A stretch of 64,000 nt of DNA. Source: Aulostomus chinensis. Its lineage: Eukaryota > Chordata > Actinopteri > Syngnathiformes > Aulostomidae. Below, piece by piece: positions 14,801-29,831 of this stretch (its first letter is position 1; the number at the start of each line of letters is the position of its first letter). A program made the translations under genes and the position numbers. Under the pieces are notes generated by a model that saw only the letters and a list, made by a program, of their open reading frames with translations, was not told where the DNA came from and did no database searches. The DNA is taken from positions 31,924,574-31,988,573 of the forward strand of contig JBBMOA010000001.1 in assembly GCA_037954235.1 (NCBI GenBank), in the 5' to 3' direction.

Positions 14801-15869
14801 GAAATTAGTAGCCACTCTCATTACATCACTTTAGCATGATTTTGAGCATTGTAGCAACCCTCACCACATCACTGTAGCACCATTTCTTAGGTTCCCTAGC
14901 AACTCTCATTACATCACTTTAGCATCATTTTGAGATTTGTAGCAACTCTCACCACATCACTGGAGCATCATTTCTTAGGTCAGCAGCAACTCTTACTACA
15001 TCACTGGACCATCATTTTGAGGTTAGTCGCAACTCTTACTCCATAACTGTAGCATCATTTTAAGGTTCATAGCAACTCTCACTACATCACTGTAGCATCA
15101 TTTTGAGGTTAGTAGCAGCTCTCATTACATCACTGTCGCATCATTTTGAGGATAGAAGCAACTCTCACTACATCACTGTAGCATCATTTTGAGGTTAGTA
15201 GCAAATCTCATTACATCACTTTAGCATCATTTTGAGGTTAGTCGCAACTCTCAGTACATTACTGTGGCATCATTTTGAGGTTTTAAGCAACTCTCACTAC
15301 ATTATTGTCAGCATCATTTTAGCATAGTAGCATCTCTCACCACATCACTGTAGCATCATTTCTTAGGTTAGAAGAAACTTTCATTACATCACTTTAGCAT
15401 CATTTTGAGATGAGTAGAAACTCTAACTGCATCTCAGCAGCCTTATTATGAGGGAAGCAAAAACTCTCAGTACATTACTGTCAGCATCATTTTGAGGTTA
15501 GTAGCAACTCTCGCTACATGACTGTAACATCAATTTGAGGTTCGTAGAAACTCTCATTACATCACTGAAGCATCATTTCTCAGGTTAGGAGCAACTCTCA
15601 CCACATCAATGTAGCATAATTTCTTAGGTTAGAAGAAACTCTCATTACATCATTGTACCATCATTTTTAGGATAGTAGCAACTCACTACATCACTGTAGC
15701 ATCATTTCTTAGGTTCGTAGCAACTGTCCTTACATAACTTTAGCATCATTTGGAGATTAGTAGCAAGTCTCACCACATCACTGTAGCACCATTTCTTAGG
15801 TTAGGAGCAACTCTCACTACATCACTTTAGCATCATTTTGAGCATTGTAGCAACTCTCATCACATCACT

Positions 15870-17130
15870 GTAGCATAATTTTGAGGTTCGTAGCAACTCT
15901 CACTACATCACTGTCAGAATCTTTTTTAGGTTCGTAGCAACTCTCACCAAGTCACTGTAGCACCATTTCTTAGGTTCGTAGCAACTCTCATTACATCACT
16001 TTAGCATCATTTTGAGATCAGTAGCAACTCTCACCACATCACTGGAGCATCATTTCTTAGGTCAGCAGCAACTCTTACTACATCACTGGACCATCATTTT
16101 CAGGTCAGTAGCAACTCTTACTCCATAACTGTAGCATCATTTTAAGGTTCATAGCAACTCTCACTACATCACTGTAGCATCATTTTGAGGTTAGTAGCAA
16201 CTCTCATTACATCACTGTCGCATCATTTTGAGGATAGTAGCAACTCACACTACATCACTGTCAGCATCATTTCTCAGGTTCGTAGCAACTCTCATTACAT
16301 CACTTTAGCATCATTTTGGGGTTAGTCGCAACTCTCAGTACATTACTGTGGCATCATTTTGAGGTTTTAAGCAACTCTCACTACATTATTGTCAGCATCA
16401 TTTTAGCATAGTAGCAGCTCTCACCACATCACTGTAGCATCATTTCTTAGGTTAGAAGAAACTTTCATTACATCATTTTAGCATCATTTTGAAATTAGTA
16501 GCAACTCTCATTATATCACTTTAACATCATTTTGAGATGAGTAGCAACTCTCACTACATCTCTGCAGCCTTATTATGAGGGAAGCAAAAACTCTCAGTAC
16601 ATTACTGTCAGCATCATTTTGAGGTTAGTAGCAACTCTCGCGACATGACTGTAACATCAATTTGAGGTTCGTAGAAACTCTCATTACATCACTGAAGCAT
16701 CATTTCTCAGGTTAGTCGCAACTCTCACCACATCAATGTAGCATCATTTCTTAGGTTAGAAGAAACTCTCATTACATCACTGTACCATCATTTTTAGGAT
16801 AGTAGCAACTCACTACATCACTGTAGCATCATTTCTTAGGTTCGTAGCAACTGTCCTTACATAACTTTTGCATCATTATGAAATTAGTAGCAACTCTCAT
16901 TACATCACTTTAGCATCATTTTGAGATGGGTAGCGAACTCTCACTACATCACTTTATCATCATTTCTTAGGTTAGGAGCAACTCTCACTACATCACTTGA
17001 GCATCATTTTGAAATTAGTAGCCACTCTCATTACATCACTTTAGCATGATTTTGAGCATTGAAGCAACTCTCATCACATCACTTTAGCATCATTTTAAGG
17101 TTCATAGCAACTCTCATCACATCACTGTAG
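15870..17130. repeat. Block repeated about 8.4 kb downstream (24.27-25.49 kb)
   Basis: The rare variant CTCTCACCAAGTCACTG at 15941 recurs at 24343 (offset 8402). AACTCACACTACATC (from about 16242) and TAGCGAACTC (16931) recur at an offset of 8359 (about 24601 and 25290). The 43-bp difference between the offsets is one unit present near 16.2 kb and absent near 24.59 kb. Similarity is lost near 17.14 kb, where GGTTGGTAG meets GGTTCGTAG. Confidence 0.8.
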
Positions 17131-20100
17131 CATCATTTTGAGGTTGGTAGCAACTCTCACTTCATCACTGTCAGAATCTTTTTTAGGTTCGTAGCAACTC
17201 TCAACACATCACTGTAGCACCATTTCTTAGGTTCGTAGCAACTCTCACTACATCACTGTCAGCATCATTTCTCAGGTTCGTAGCAACTCTCACTACATCA
17301 CTGTAGCATCATTTTGAGGTTAGTCGCAACTCTAACTACATTACTGTAGCATCATTTTGAGGTTAGTAGCAACTCTCATGACATCACTGTCACATCATTT
17401 TGAGGATAGAAGCAACTCTCACTACATCACTGTCGCATCATTTTGAGATTTGTAGCAACTCTCACCACATCACTGTAGCATCATTTCTTAGGTAAATAGC
17501 AACCCTCATTACATCACTGTAGCATCATTTTGAGATTCGTAGCAACTCTCACCACATCACTGTAGCATCATTTCTTAGGTTAGAAGGAACTCTCATTACA
17601 TCACTGTCACATCATTTTGAGGATAGAAGCAACTCTCACTACATCACTGTAGCATCATTTTGAGATTAGTCGCAACTCTCACCACATCACTTTAGCACCA
17701 TTTCTTAGGTTCGTAGCAACTCTCATTACACCACTTTAGCATCATTTTGAGATTAGTAGCAAATCTTACTACATCACTGGACCATCATTTTGAGGATAGT
17801 AGCAACTCTTACTCCATAACTGTAGCATCATTTTAAGGTTCATAGCAACTCTCACTACATCACTGTAGCATCATTTTGAGGTTAGTAGCAACTCTCATTA
17901 CATCACTGTCGCATCATTTTGAGGATAGAAGCAACTCTCACTACATCACTGTAGCATCATTTTGAGGTTAGTAGCAACTCTCATTACATCACTATCGCAT
18001 CATTTTGAGGATAGAAGCAACTCTCACTACATCACTGTAGCATCATTTTGAGATTAGTAGCAACTCTCACCACATCACTGTCGCATCATTTTGAGATCAG
18101 TAGCATCTCTCACCATATCACTGTCGCATCATTTATCTGCTTAGTAGCAACTCTCATTCCATCACTTTCGCATCACTTTGAGATTAGTAGAAACTCTCAT
18201 TACATCACTGTCAGCATCATTTCTCAGGTTCGTAGCAACTCTCACTACATCACTGTCAGCATCATTTCTTAGGTTCGTAGCAACTGTCCTTACATAACTT
18301 TAGCGTCATTATGAAATTAGAAGCAACTCTCATGACATCACTTTAGGATCATTTTGAGATGGGAAGCAACTCTCACTACATCACTGTATCATCATTTCTT
18401 AGGTTAGGAGCAACTCTCACTACATCACTTTAGCATCATTTTGAAATTAGTAGCCACTCTCATTACATCACTTTAGCATGATTTTGAGCATTGTAGCAAC
18501 TCTCATCACATCACTGTAGCATCATTTTGAGGTTCGTAGCAACTCTCACTACATCACTGTCAGAATCTTTTTTAGGTTCGTAGCAACTCTCACCACATCA
18601 CTGTAGCACCATTTCTTAGGTTCGTAGCAACTCTCATTACATCACTTTAGCATCATTTTGAGATTAGTAGCAACTCTCACCACATCACTGGAGCATCATT
18701 TCTTAGGTCAGCAGCAACTCTTACTACATCACTGGACCATCATTTTGAGGTTAGTAGCAACTCTTACTCCATAACTGTAGCATCATTTTAAGGTTCATAG
18801 CAACTCTCACTACATCACTGTAGCATCATTATGAGGTTAGTAGCAACTCTCATTACATCACTGTCGCATCATTTTGAGGATAGAAGCAACTCTCACTACA
18901 TCACTATATCATCATTTCTTAGGTTAGGAGCAACTGTCATGAAGTCACTTTCGCATCATTTGGAGATTTGTAGCAACTCTCACTACATCACTTTAGCATC
19001 ATTTTGAGGTTCGTTTCAACTCTCGACATTATTTTCAGCATCAATTTGAGGTTAGTAGCAAGTCTAATCACATCACTGTAGCATCATTTCTTTTGTTAGT
19101 GGCAACTCTCACCTACATTACTGTCAGCATCATTTTGAGGTTTTTAACAACTCTAACCACATCACTGTAGCATCATTTCTTTTGTTAGTAGCAACTCTCA
19201 TTACATCACTGTAGCATCATTTGAGATTAGTAGAAACTCTCACTACATTACTGTAGCATCATTTTGAGGTAAGTAGCAACTCTCATTACAACACTGTAGC
19301 ATCATTGCTCAGGTTAGTAGCAACTCTCATTACATCACTGTCGCATCATTTTGAGGATAGAAGCAACTCTCACTACATCACTGTAGCATCATTTTCAGGT
19401 TAGTAGCAACTCTCATTACATCACTTTAGCACCATTTCTTAGATTCGTAGCAACTCTCATTACACCACTTTAGTATCATTTTGAGATTAGTAGCAAATCT
19501 TACTACATCACTGGACCATCATTTTGAGGATAGTAGCAACTCTTACTCCATAACTGTAGCATCATTTTAAGGTTCATAGCAACTCTCACTACATCACTGT
19601 AGCATCATTTTGAGGTTAGTAGCAACTCTCATTACATCACTGTCGCATCATTTTGAGGATAGAAGCAACTCTCACTACATCACTGTCAGCATCATTTCTC
19701 AGGTTCGTAGCAACTCTCACTACATCACTGTAGCATCATTTTGAGGTTAGTCGCAACTCTAACTACATTACTGTAGCATCATTTTGAGGTTAGTAGCAAC
19801 TCTCATGACATCACTGTCACATCATTTTGAGGATAGAAGCAACTCTCACTACATCACTGTCGCATCATTTTGAGATTTGTAGCAACTCTCACCACATCAC
19901 TGTAGCATCATTTCTTAGGTAAATAGCAACCCTCATTACATCACTGTAGCATCATTTTGAGATTCGTAGCAACTCTCACCACATCACTGTAGCATCATTT
20001 CTTAGGTTAGAAGAAACTCTCATTACATCATTGTACCATCATTTTTAGGATAGTAGCAACTCACTACATCACTGTAGCATCATTTCTTAGGTTCGTAGCA

Positions 20101-23100
20101 ACTGTCCTTACATAACTTTAGCATCATTTGGAGATTAGTAGCAAGTCTCACCACATCACTGTAGCACCATTTCTTAGGTTCGTAGCAACTCTCATTACAT
20201 CACTGTACCATCATTTTTAAGATAGTAGCAACTCACTACATCACTGTAGAATCATTTCTTAGTTTCGTAGCAACTGTCCTTACATAACTTTAGCATCATT
20301 TGGAGATTAGTAGCAACTCTCACCACATCACTGTAGCATCATTTCTTAGGTTAGAAGAAACTCTCATTACATCACTGTACCATCATTTTTAGGATAGTAG
20401 CCACTCACTACATCACTGTAGCATCATTTCTTAGGTTCGTAGCAATTGTCCTTACATAACTTTAGCATCATTATGAAATTAGTAGCAACTCTCATTACAT
20501 CACTTTAGCATCATTTTGAGATGGGTAGCAACTCTCACTACATCACTGTATCATCATTTCTTAGGTTAGGAGCAACTCTCACTACATCACTTTAGCATCA
20601 TTTTGAAATTAGTAGCCACTCTCATTACATCACTTTAGCATGATTTTGAGCATTGAAGCAACTCTCATCACATCACTTTAGCATCATTTTAAGGTTCATA
20701 GCAACTCTCATCACATCACTGTAGCATCATTTTGAGGTTGGTAGCAACTCTCACTTCATCACTGTCAGAATCTTTTTTAGGTTCGTAGCAACTCTCAACA
20801 CATCACTGTAGCACCATTTCTTAGGTTCGTAGCAACTCTCACTACATCACTGTCAGCATCATTTCTCAGGTTCGTAGCAACTCTCACTACATCACTGTAG
20901 CATCATTTTGAGGTTAGTCGCAACTCTAACTACATTACTGTAGCATCATTTTGAGGTTAGTAGCAACTCTCATGACATCACTGTCACATCATTTTGAGGA
21001 TAGAAGCAACTCTCACTACATCACTGTCGCATCATTTTGAGATTTGTAGCAACTCTCACCACATCACTTTAGCATCATTTCTTAGGTAAATAGCAACCCT
21101 CGTTACATCACTGTAGCATCATTTTGAGATTCGTAGCAACTCTCACCACATCACTGTAGCATCATTTCTTAGGTTAGAAGGAACTCTCATTACATCACTG
21201 TCACATCATTTTGAGGATAGAAGCAACTCTCACTACATCACTGTAGCATCATTTTGAGATTAGTCGCAACTCTCACCACATCACTTTAGCACCATTTCTT
21301 AGGTTCGTAGCAACTCTCATTACACCACTTTAGCATCATTTTGAGATTAGTAGCAAATCTTACTACATCACTGGACCATCATTTTGAGGATAGTAGCAAC
21401 TCTTACTCCATAACTGTAGCATCATTTTAAGGTTCATAGCAACTCTCACTACATCACTGTAGCATCATTTTGAGGTTAGTAGCAACTCTCATTACATCAC
21501 TGTCGCATCATTTTGAGGATAGAAGCAACTCTCACTACATCACTGTAGCATCATTTTGAGGTTAGTAGCAACTCTCATTACATCACTATCGCATCATTTT
21601 GAGGATAGAAGCAACTCTCACTACATCACTGTAGCATCATTTTGAGATTAGTAGCAACTCTCACCACATCACTGTCGCATCATTTTGAGATCAGTAGCAT
21701 CTCTCACCATATCACTGTCGCATCATTTATCTGCTTAGTAGCAACTCTCATTCCATCACTTTCGCATCACTTTGAGATTAGTAGAAACTCTCATTACATC
21801 ACTGTCAGCATCATTTCTCAGGTTCGTAGCAACTCTCACTACATCACTGTCAGCATCATTTCTTAGGTTCGTAGCAACTGTCCTTACATAACTTTAGCGT
21901 CATTATGAAATTAGAAGCAACTCTCATGACATCACTTTAGGATCATTTTGAGATGGGAAGCAACTCTCACTACATCACTGTATCATCATTTCTTAGGTTA
22001 GGAGCAACTCTCACTACATCACTTTAGCATCATTTTGAAATTAGTAGCCACTCTCATTACATCACTTTAGCATGATTTTGAGCATTGTAGCAACTCTCAT
22101 CACATCACTGTAGCATCATTTTGAGGTTCGTAGCAACTCTCACTACATCACTGTCAGAATCTTTTTTAGGTTCGTAGCAACTCTCACCACATCACTGTAG
22201 CACCATTTCTTAGGTTCGTAGCAACTCTCATTACATCACTTTAGCATCATTTTGAGATTAGTAGCAACTCTCACCACATCACTGGAGCATCATTTCTTAG
22301 GTCAGCAGCAACTCTTACTACATCACTGGACCATCATTTTGAGGTTAGTAGCAACTCTTACTCCATAACTGTAGCATCATTTTAAGGTTCATAGCAACTC
22401 TCACTACATCACTGTAGCATCATTATGAGGTTAGTAGCAACTCTCATTACATCACTGTCGCATCATTTTGAGGATAGAAGCAACTCTCACTACATCACTA
22501 TATCATCATTTCTTAGGTTAGGAGCAACTGTCATGAAGTCACTTTCGCATCATTTGGAGATTTGTAGCAACTCTCACTACATCACTTTAGCATCATTTTG
22601 AGGTTCGTTTCAACTCTCGACATTATTTTCAGCATCAATTTGAGGTTAGTAGCAAGTCTAATCACATCACTGTAGCATCATTTCTTTTGTTAGTGGCAAC
22701 TCTCACCTACATTACTGTCAGCATCATTTTGAGGTTTTTAACAACTCTAACCACATCACTGTAGCATCATTTCTTTTGTTAGTAGCAACTCTCATTACAT
22801 CACTGTAGCATCATTTGAGATTAGTAGAAACTCTCACTACATTACTGTAGCATCATTTTGAGGTAAGTAGCAACTCTCATTACAACACTGTAGCATCATT
22901 GCTCAGGTTAGTAGCAACTCTCATTACATCACTGTCGCATCATTTTGAGGATAGAAGCAACTCTCACTACATCACTGTAGCATCATTTTCAGGTTAGTAG
23001 CAACTCTCATTACATCACTTTAGCACCATTTCTTAGGTTCGTAGCAACTCTCATTACACCACTTTAGTATCATTTTGAGATTAGTAGCAAATCTTACTAC

Positions 23101-24230
23101 ATCACTGGACCATCATTTTGAGGATAGTAGCAACTCTTACTCCATAACTGTAGCATCATTTTAAGGTTCATAGCAACTCTCACTACATCACTGTAGCATC
23201 ATTTTGAGGTTAGTAGCAACTCTCATTACATCACTGTCGCATCATTTTGAGGATAGAAGCAACTCTCACTACATCACTGTCAGCATCATTTCTCAGGTTC
23301 GTAGCAACTCTCACTACATCACTGTAGCATCATTTTGAGGTTAGTCGCAACTCTAACTACATTACTGTAGCATCATTTTGAGGTTAGTAGCAACTCTCAT
23401 GACATCACTGTCACATCATTTTGAGGATAGAAGCAACTCTCACTACATCACTGTCGCATCATTTTGAGATTTGTAGCAACTCTCACCACATCACTGTAGC
23501 ATCATTTCTTAGGTAAATAGCAACCCTCATTACATCACTGTAGCATCATTTTGAGATTCGTAGCAACTCTCACCACATCACTGTAGCATCATTTCTTAGG
23601 TTAGAAGAAACTCTCATTACATCATTGTACCATCATTTTTAGGATAGTAGCAACTCACTACATCACTGTAGCATCATTTCTTAGGTTCGTAGCAACTGTC
23701 CTTACATAACTTTAGCATCATTTGGAGATTAGTAGCAAGTCTCACCACATCACTGTAGCACCATTTCTTAGGTTCGTAGCAACTCTCATTACATCACTGT
23801 ACCATCATTTTTAAGATAGTAGCAACTCACTACATCACTGTAGAATCATTTCTTAGTTTCGTAGCAACTGTCCTTACATAACTTTAGCATCATTTGGAGA
23901 TTAGTAGCAACTCTCACCACATCACTGTAGCATCATTTCTTAGGTTAGAAGAAACTCTCATTACATCACTGTACCATCATTTTTAGGATAGTAGCCACTC
24001 ACTACATCACTGTAGCATCATTTCTTAGGTTCGTAGCAATTGTCCTTACATAACTTTAGCATCATTATGAAATTAGTAGCAACTCTCATTACATCACTTT
24101 AGCATCATTTTGAGATGGGTAGCAACTCTCACTACATCACTGTATCATCATTTCTTAGGTTAGGAGCAACTCTCACTACATCACTTTAGCATCATTTTGA
24201 AATTAGTAGCCACTCTCATTACATCACTTT
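17000..24230. repeat. Two tandem copies of a 3594-bp higher-order block
   Basis: Positions about 17000-20594 and 20595-24230 are near-identical at an exact offset of 3594 bp. Checks: AGGTTGGTAG at 17141 and 20735, TAGTCGCAACTCTAACTACA at 17321 and 20915, and the marker CTGCTTAGTAG at 18137 and 21731. Only scattered differences were seen by eye (for example AACCCTCATT against AACCCTCGTT, and AGATTCG against AGGTTCG). This implies recent duplication of about 82 units at once. Confidence 0.9.
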
Positions 24231-27200
24231 AGCATCATTTTGAGCATTGTAGCAACTCTCATCAAATCACTGTAGCATAATTTTGAGGTTCGTAGCAACT
24301 CTCACTACATCACTGTCAGAATCTTTTTTAGGTTCGTAGCAACTCTCACCAAGTCACTGTAGCACCATTTCTTAGGTTCGTAGCAACTCTCATTACATCA
24401 CTTTAGCATCATTTTGAGATCAGTAGCAACTCTCACCACATCACTGGAGCATCATTTCTTAGGTCAGCAGCAACTCTTACTACATCACTGGACCATCATT
24501 TTCAGGTTAGTAGCAACTCTTACTCCATAACTGTAGCATCATTTTAAGGTTCATAGCAACTCTCACTACATCACTGTAGCATCATTTTGAGGTTAGTAGC
24601 AACTCACACTACATCACTGTCAGCATCATTTCTCAGGTTCGTAGCAACTCTCATTACATCACTTTAGCATCATTTTGGGGTTCGTCGCAACTCTCAGTAC
24701 ATTACTGTGGCATCATTTTGAGGTTTTAAGCAACTCTCACTACATTATTGTCAGCATCATTTTAGCATAGTAGCAGCTCTCACCACATCACTGTAGCATC
24801 ATTTCTTAGGTTAGAAGAAACTTTCATTACATCATTTTAGCATCATTTTGAAATTAGTAGCAACTCTCATTATATCACTTCAGCATCATTTTGAGATGAG
24901 TAGCAACTCTCACTACATCTCTGCAGCCTTATTATGAGGGAAGCAAAAACTCTCAGTACATTACTGTCAGCATCATTTTGAGGTTAGTAGCAACTCTCGC
25001 TACATGACTGTAACATCAATTTGAGGTTCGTAGAAACTCTCATTACATCACTGAAGCATCATTTCTCAGGTTAGTCGCAACTCTCACCACATCAATGTAG
25101 CAACATTTCTTAGGTTAGAAGAAACTCTCATTACATCACTGTACCATCATTTTTAGGATAGTAGCAACTCACTACATCACTGTAGCATCATTTCTTAGGT
25201 TCGTAGCAACTGTCCTTACATAACTTTTGCATCATTATGAAATTAGTAGCAACTCTCATTACATCACTTTAGCATCATTTTGAGATGGGTAGCGAACTCT
25301 CACTACATCACTTTATCATCATTTCTTAGGTTAGGAGCAACTCTCACTACATCACTTGAGCATCATTTTGAAATTAGTAGCCACTCTCATTACATCACTT
25401 TAGCATGATTTTGAGCATTGAAGCAACTCTCATCACATCACTTTAGCATCATTTTAAGGTTCATAGCAACTCTCATCACATCACTGTAGCATCATTTTGA
25501 GGTTCGTAGCAACTCTCACTACATCACTGTCAGAATCTTTTTTAGGTTCGTAGCAACTCTCAACACATCACTGTAGCACCATTTCTTAGGTTCGTAGCAA
25601 CTCTCACTACATCACTGTCAGCATCATTTCTCAGGTTCGTAGCAACTCTCACTACATCACTGTAGCATAATTTTGAGGTTAGTCGCAACTCTAACTACAT
25701 TACTGTAGCATCATTTTGAGGTTAGAAGCAACTCTCATTACATCACTGTCACATCATTTTGAGGATAGAAGCACCTCTCACTACATCACTGTAGCATCAT
25801 TTTGAGATTAGTCGCAACTCTCATTACATCACTGTCACATCATTTTGAGGATAGAAGCAACTCTCACTACATCACTGTAGCATCATTTTGAGATTAGTCG
25901 CAACTCTCACCACATCACTTTAGCACCATTTCTTAGGTTCGTAGCAACTCTCATTACACCACTTTAGCATCATTTTGAGATTAGTAGCAAATCTTACTAC
26001 ATCACTGGACCATCATTTTGAGGATAGTAGCAACTCTTACTCCATAACTGTAGCATCATTTTAAGGTTCATAGCAACTCTCACTACATCACTGTAGCATC
26101 ATTTTGAGGTTAGTAGCAACTCTCATTACATCACTGTCGCATCATTTTGAGGATAGTAGCAACTCTCACTACATCACTGTAGCATCATTTTGAGGTTAGT
26201 AGCAACTCTCATTACATCACTATCGCATCATTTTGAGGATAGAAGCAACTCTCACTACATCACTGTAGCATCATTTTGAGATTAGTAGCAACTCTCACCA
26301 CATCACTGTCGCATCATTTTGAGATCAGTAGCATCTCTCACCATATCACTGTCGCATCATTTATCTGCTTAGTAGCAACTCTCATTCCATCACTTTCGCA
26401 TCACTTTGAGATTAGTAGAAACTCTCATTACATCACTGTCAGCATCATTTCTCAGGTTCGTAGCAACTCTCACTACATCACTGTCAGCATCATTTCTTAG
26501 GTTCGTAGCAACTGTCCTTACATAACTTTAGCGTCATTATGAAATTAGTAGCAACTCTCATGACATCACTTTAGGATCATTTTGAGATGGGTAGTAACTC
26601 TCACTACATCACTGTATCATCATTTCTTAGGTTAGGAGCAACTCTCACTACATCACTTTAGCATGATTTTGAAATTAGTAGCCACTCTCATTACATCACT
26701 TTAGCATGATTTTGAGCATTGTAGCAACTCTCATCACATCACTGTAGCATCATTTTGAGGTTCGTAGCAACTCTCACTACATCACTGTCAGAATCTTTTT
26801 TAGGTTCGTAGCAACTCTCACCACATCACTGTAGCACCATTTCTTAGGTTCGTAGCAACTCTCATTACATCACTTTAGCATCATTTTGAGGTTCGTTTCA
26901 ACTCTCGACATTATTTTCAGCATCAATTTGAGGTTAGTAGCAAATCTAATCACATCACTGTAGCATCATTTCTTTTGTTAGTAGCAACTCTCATTACATC
27001 ACTGTAGCATCATTTGAGATTAGTAGAAACTCTCACTACATTACTGTAGCATCATTTTGAGGTAAGTAGCAACTCTCATTACAACACTGTAGCATCATTG
27101 CTCAGGTTAGTAGCAACTCTCATTACATCACTGTCACATCATTTTGAGGATAGAAGCAACTCTCACTACATCACTGTCGCATCATTTTGAGGATAGAAGC

Positions 27201-29831
27201 AACTCTCACTACATCACTGTAGCATCATTTTCAGGTTAGTAGCAACTCTCATTACATCACTGTCGCATCATTTTGAGGATAGAAGCAACTCTCACTACAT
27301 CACTGTAGCATCATTTTGAGATTAGTAGTAACTGTCACCACATCACTTTAGCACCATTTCTTAGGTTCGTAGCAACTCTCATTACACCACTTTAGCATCA
27401 TTTTGAGATTAGTAGCAAATCTTACTACATCACTGGACCATCATTTTGAGGATAGTAGCAACTCTTACTCCATAACTGTAGCATCATTTTAAGGTTCATA
27501 GCAACTCTCACTACATCACTGTAGCATCATTTTGAGGTTAGTAGCAACTCTCATTACATCACTGTCGCATCATTTTGAGGATAGAAGCAACTCTCACTAC
27601 ATCACTGTAGCATCATTTTGAGGTTAGTAGCAACTCTCATTACATCACTGTCGCATCATTTTGAGGATAGTAGCAACTCTCACTACATCACTGTAGCATC
27701 ATTTTGAGATTAGTAGCAACTCTCACTACATCACTGTCGCATCATTTATCTGCTTAGTAGCAACTCTCATTCCATCACTTTCGCATCACTTTGAGATTAG
27801 TGGAAACTCTCATTACATTATTGTAGCATCATTTTTAGGTTCGTAGAAACTCTCACTACATCACTGTAGCATCATTTTGAGGTTTTTACCAACTCTTACT
27901 GCTTGACATTCAGCATCATTTTGAGATGAGTAGAAACTCTCACTACAGTACTGGAGCATCAGTTTGAGGTTTTAAGCAACTCTCACTACATTATTGTAGC
28001 ATCATTTTTCGGTTCGTAGCAACTCTCACTACATTACTGTAGCATCAGTTTGAGGTTTTTACCAACTCTTACTGCATGACATTCAGCATCATTTTGAGAA
28101 AAGTAGCAACTCTCACCACATCACTGCAGCATCATTTCTTAGGTTAGTAGTAACTCTCATGACATCACTTTCGCATCATTTTGAGGTTCGTAGCAACTCT
28201 CATGACATCACTTTCGCATCATTTGGAGATTTGTAGCAACTCTCACTGCATCATTCCAGCATCATTTTGAGGTTCGTTGCAACTCTCTACATTACTGTCA
28301 GCATCATTTTGAGGTTAGTAGCAACTCTAACCACATCACTGTAGCATCATTTCTTTTGTTAGTAGCAACTCTCACCTACATTACTTTCAGCATCATTTTG
28401 AGGTTTTTAGCAACTCTAACCACATCACTGTGGCATCATTTCTTTTGTTAGTAGCAAATCTCATTACATCACTGTAGCATCATTTTGAGATAAGTAGAAA
28501 CTCTCACTACATTACTGTAGCATCATTTTGAGGTTAGTAGCAACTCTCATTACATCACTGTCAGCATCATTTCTCAGGTTCGTAGCAACTCTCACTACAT
28601 CACTGTCAGCATCATTTCTTAGGTTCGTAGCAACTGTCCTTACATAACTTTAGCGTCATTATGAAATTAGTAGCAACTCTCATGACATCACTTTAGGATC
28701 ATTTTGAGATGGGTAGCAACTCTCACTACATCACTGTATCATCATTTCTTAGGTTAGGAGCAACTCTCACTACATCACTTTAGCATCATTTTTAAATTAG
28801 TAGCCACTCTCATTACATCACTGTCAGAATCTTTTTTAGGTTCGTAGCAACTCTCACCACATCACTGTAGTACCATTTCTTAGGTTCGTAGCAACTCTCA
28901 TTACATCACTTTAGCATCATTTTGAGATTAGTAGGAACTCTCACCACATCACTGGAGCATCATTTCTTAGGTCAGCAGCAACTCTTACTACATCACTGGA
29001 CCATCATTTTGAGGTTAGTAGCAACTCTTACTCCATAACTGTAGCATCATTTTAAGGTTCATAGCAACTCTCACTACATCACTGTAGCATCATTATGAGG
29101 TTAGTAGCAACTCTCATTACATCACTGTCGCATCATTTTGAGGATAGAAGCAACTCTCACTACATCACTGTAGCATCATTTTTAGATTAGTAGCAACTCT
29201 CACTACATCACTATATCATCATTTCTTAGGTTAGGAGCAACTCTGATGAAGTCACTTTCGCATCATTTGGAGATTTGTAGCAACTCTCACTACATCACTT
29301 TAGCATCATTTTGAGGTTCGTTTCAACTCTCGACATTATTTTCAGCATCAATTTGAGGTTAGTAGCAAGTCTAATCACATCACTGTAGCATCATTTCTTT
29401 TGTTAGTGGCAACTCTCACCTACATTAATGTCAGCATCATTTTGAGGTTTTTAGCAACTCTAACCACATCACTGTAGCATCATTTCTTTTGTTAGTAGCA
29501 ACTCTCATTACATCACTGTAGCATCATTTGAGATGAGTAGAAACTCTCACTACATTACTGTAGCATCATTTTGAGGTAAGTAGCAACTCTCATTACAACA
29601 CTGTAGCATCATTGCTCAGGTTAGTAGCAACTCTCATTACATCACTGTCACATCATTTTGAGGATAGAAGCAACTCTTACTACATCACTGTCGCATCATT
29701 TTGAGGATAGAAGCAACTCTCACTACATCACTGTAGCATCATTTTCAGGTTAGTAGCAACTCTCATTACATCACTGTCGCATCATTTTGAGGATAGAAGC
29801 AACTCTCACTACATCACTGTAGCATCATTTT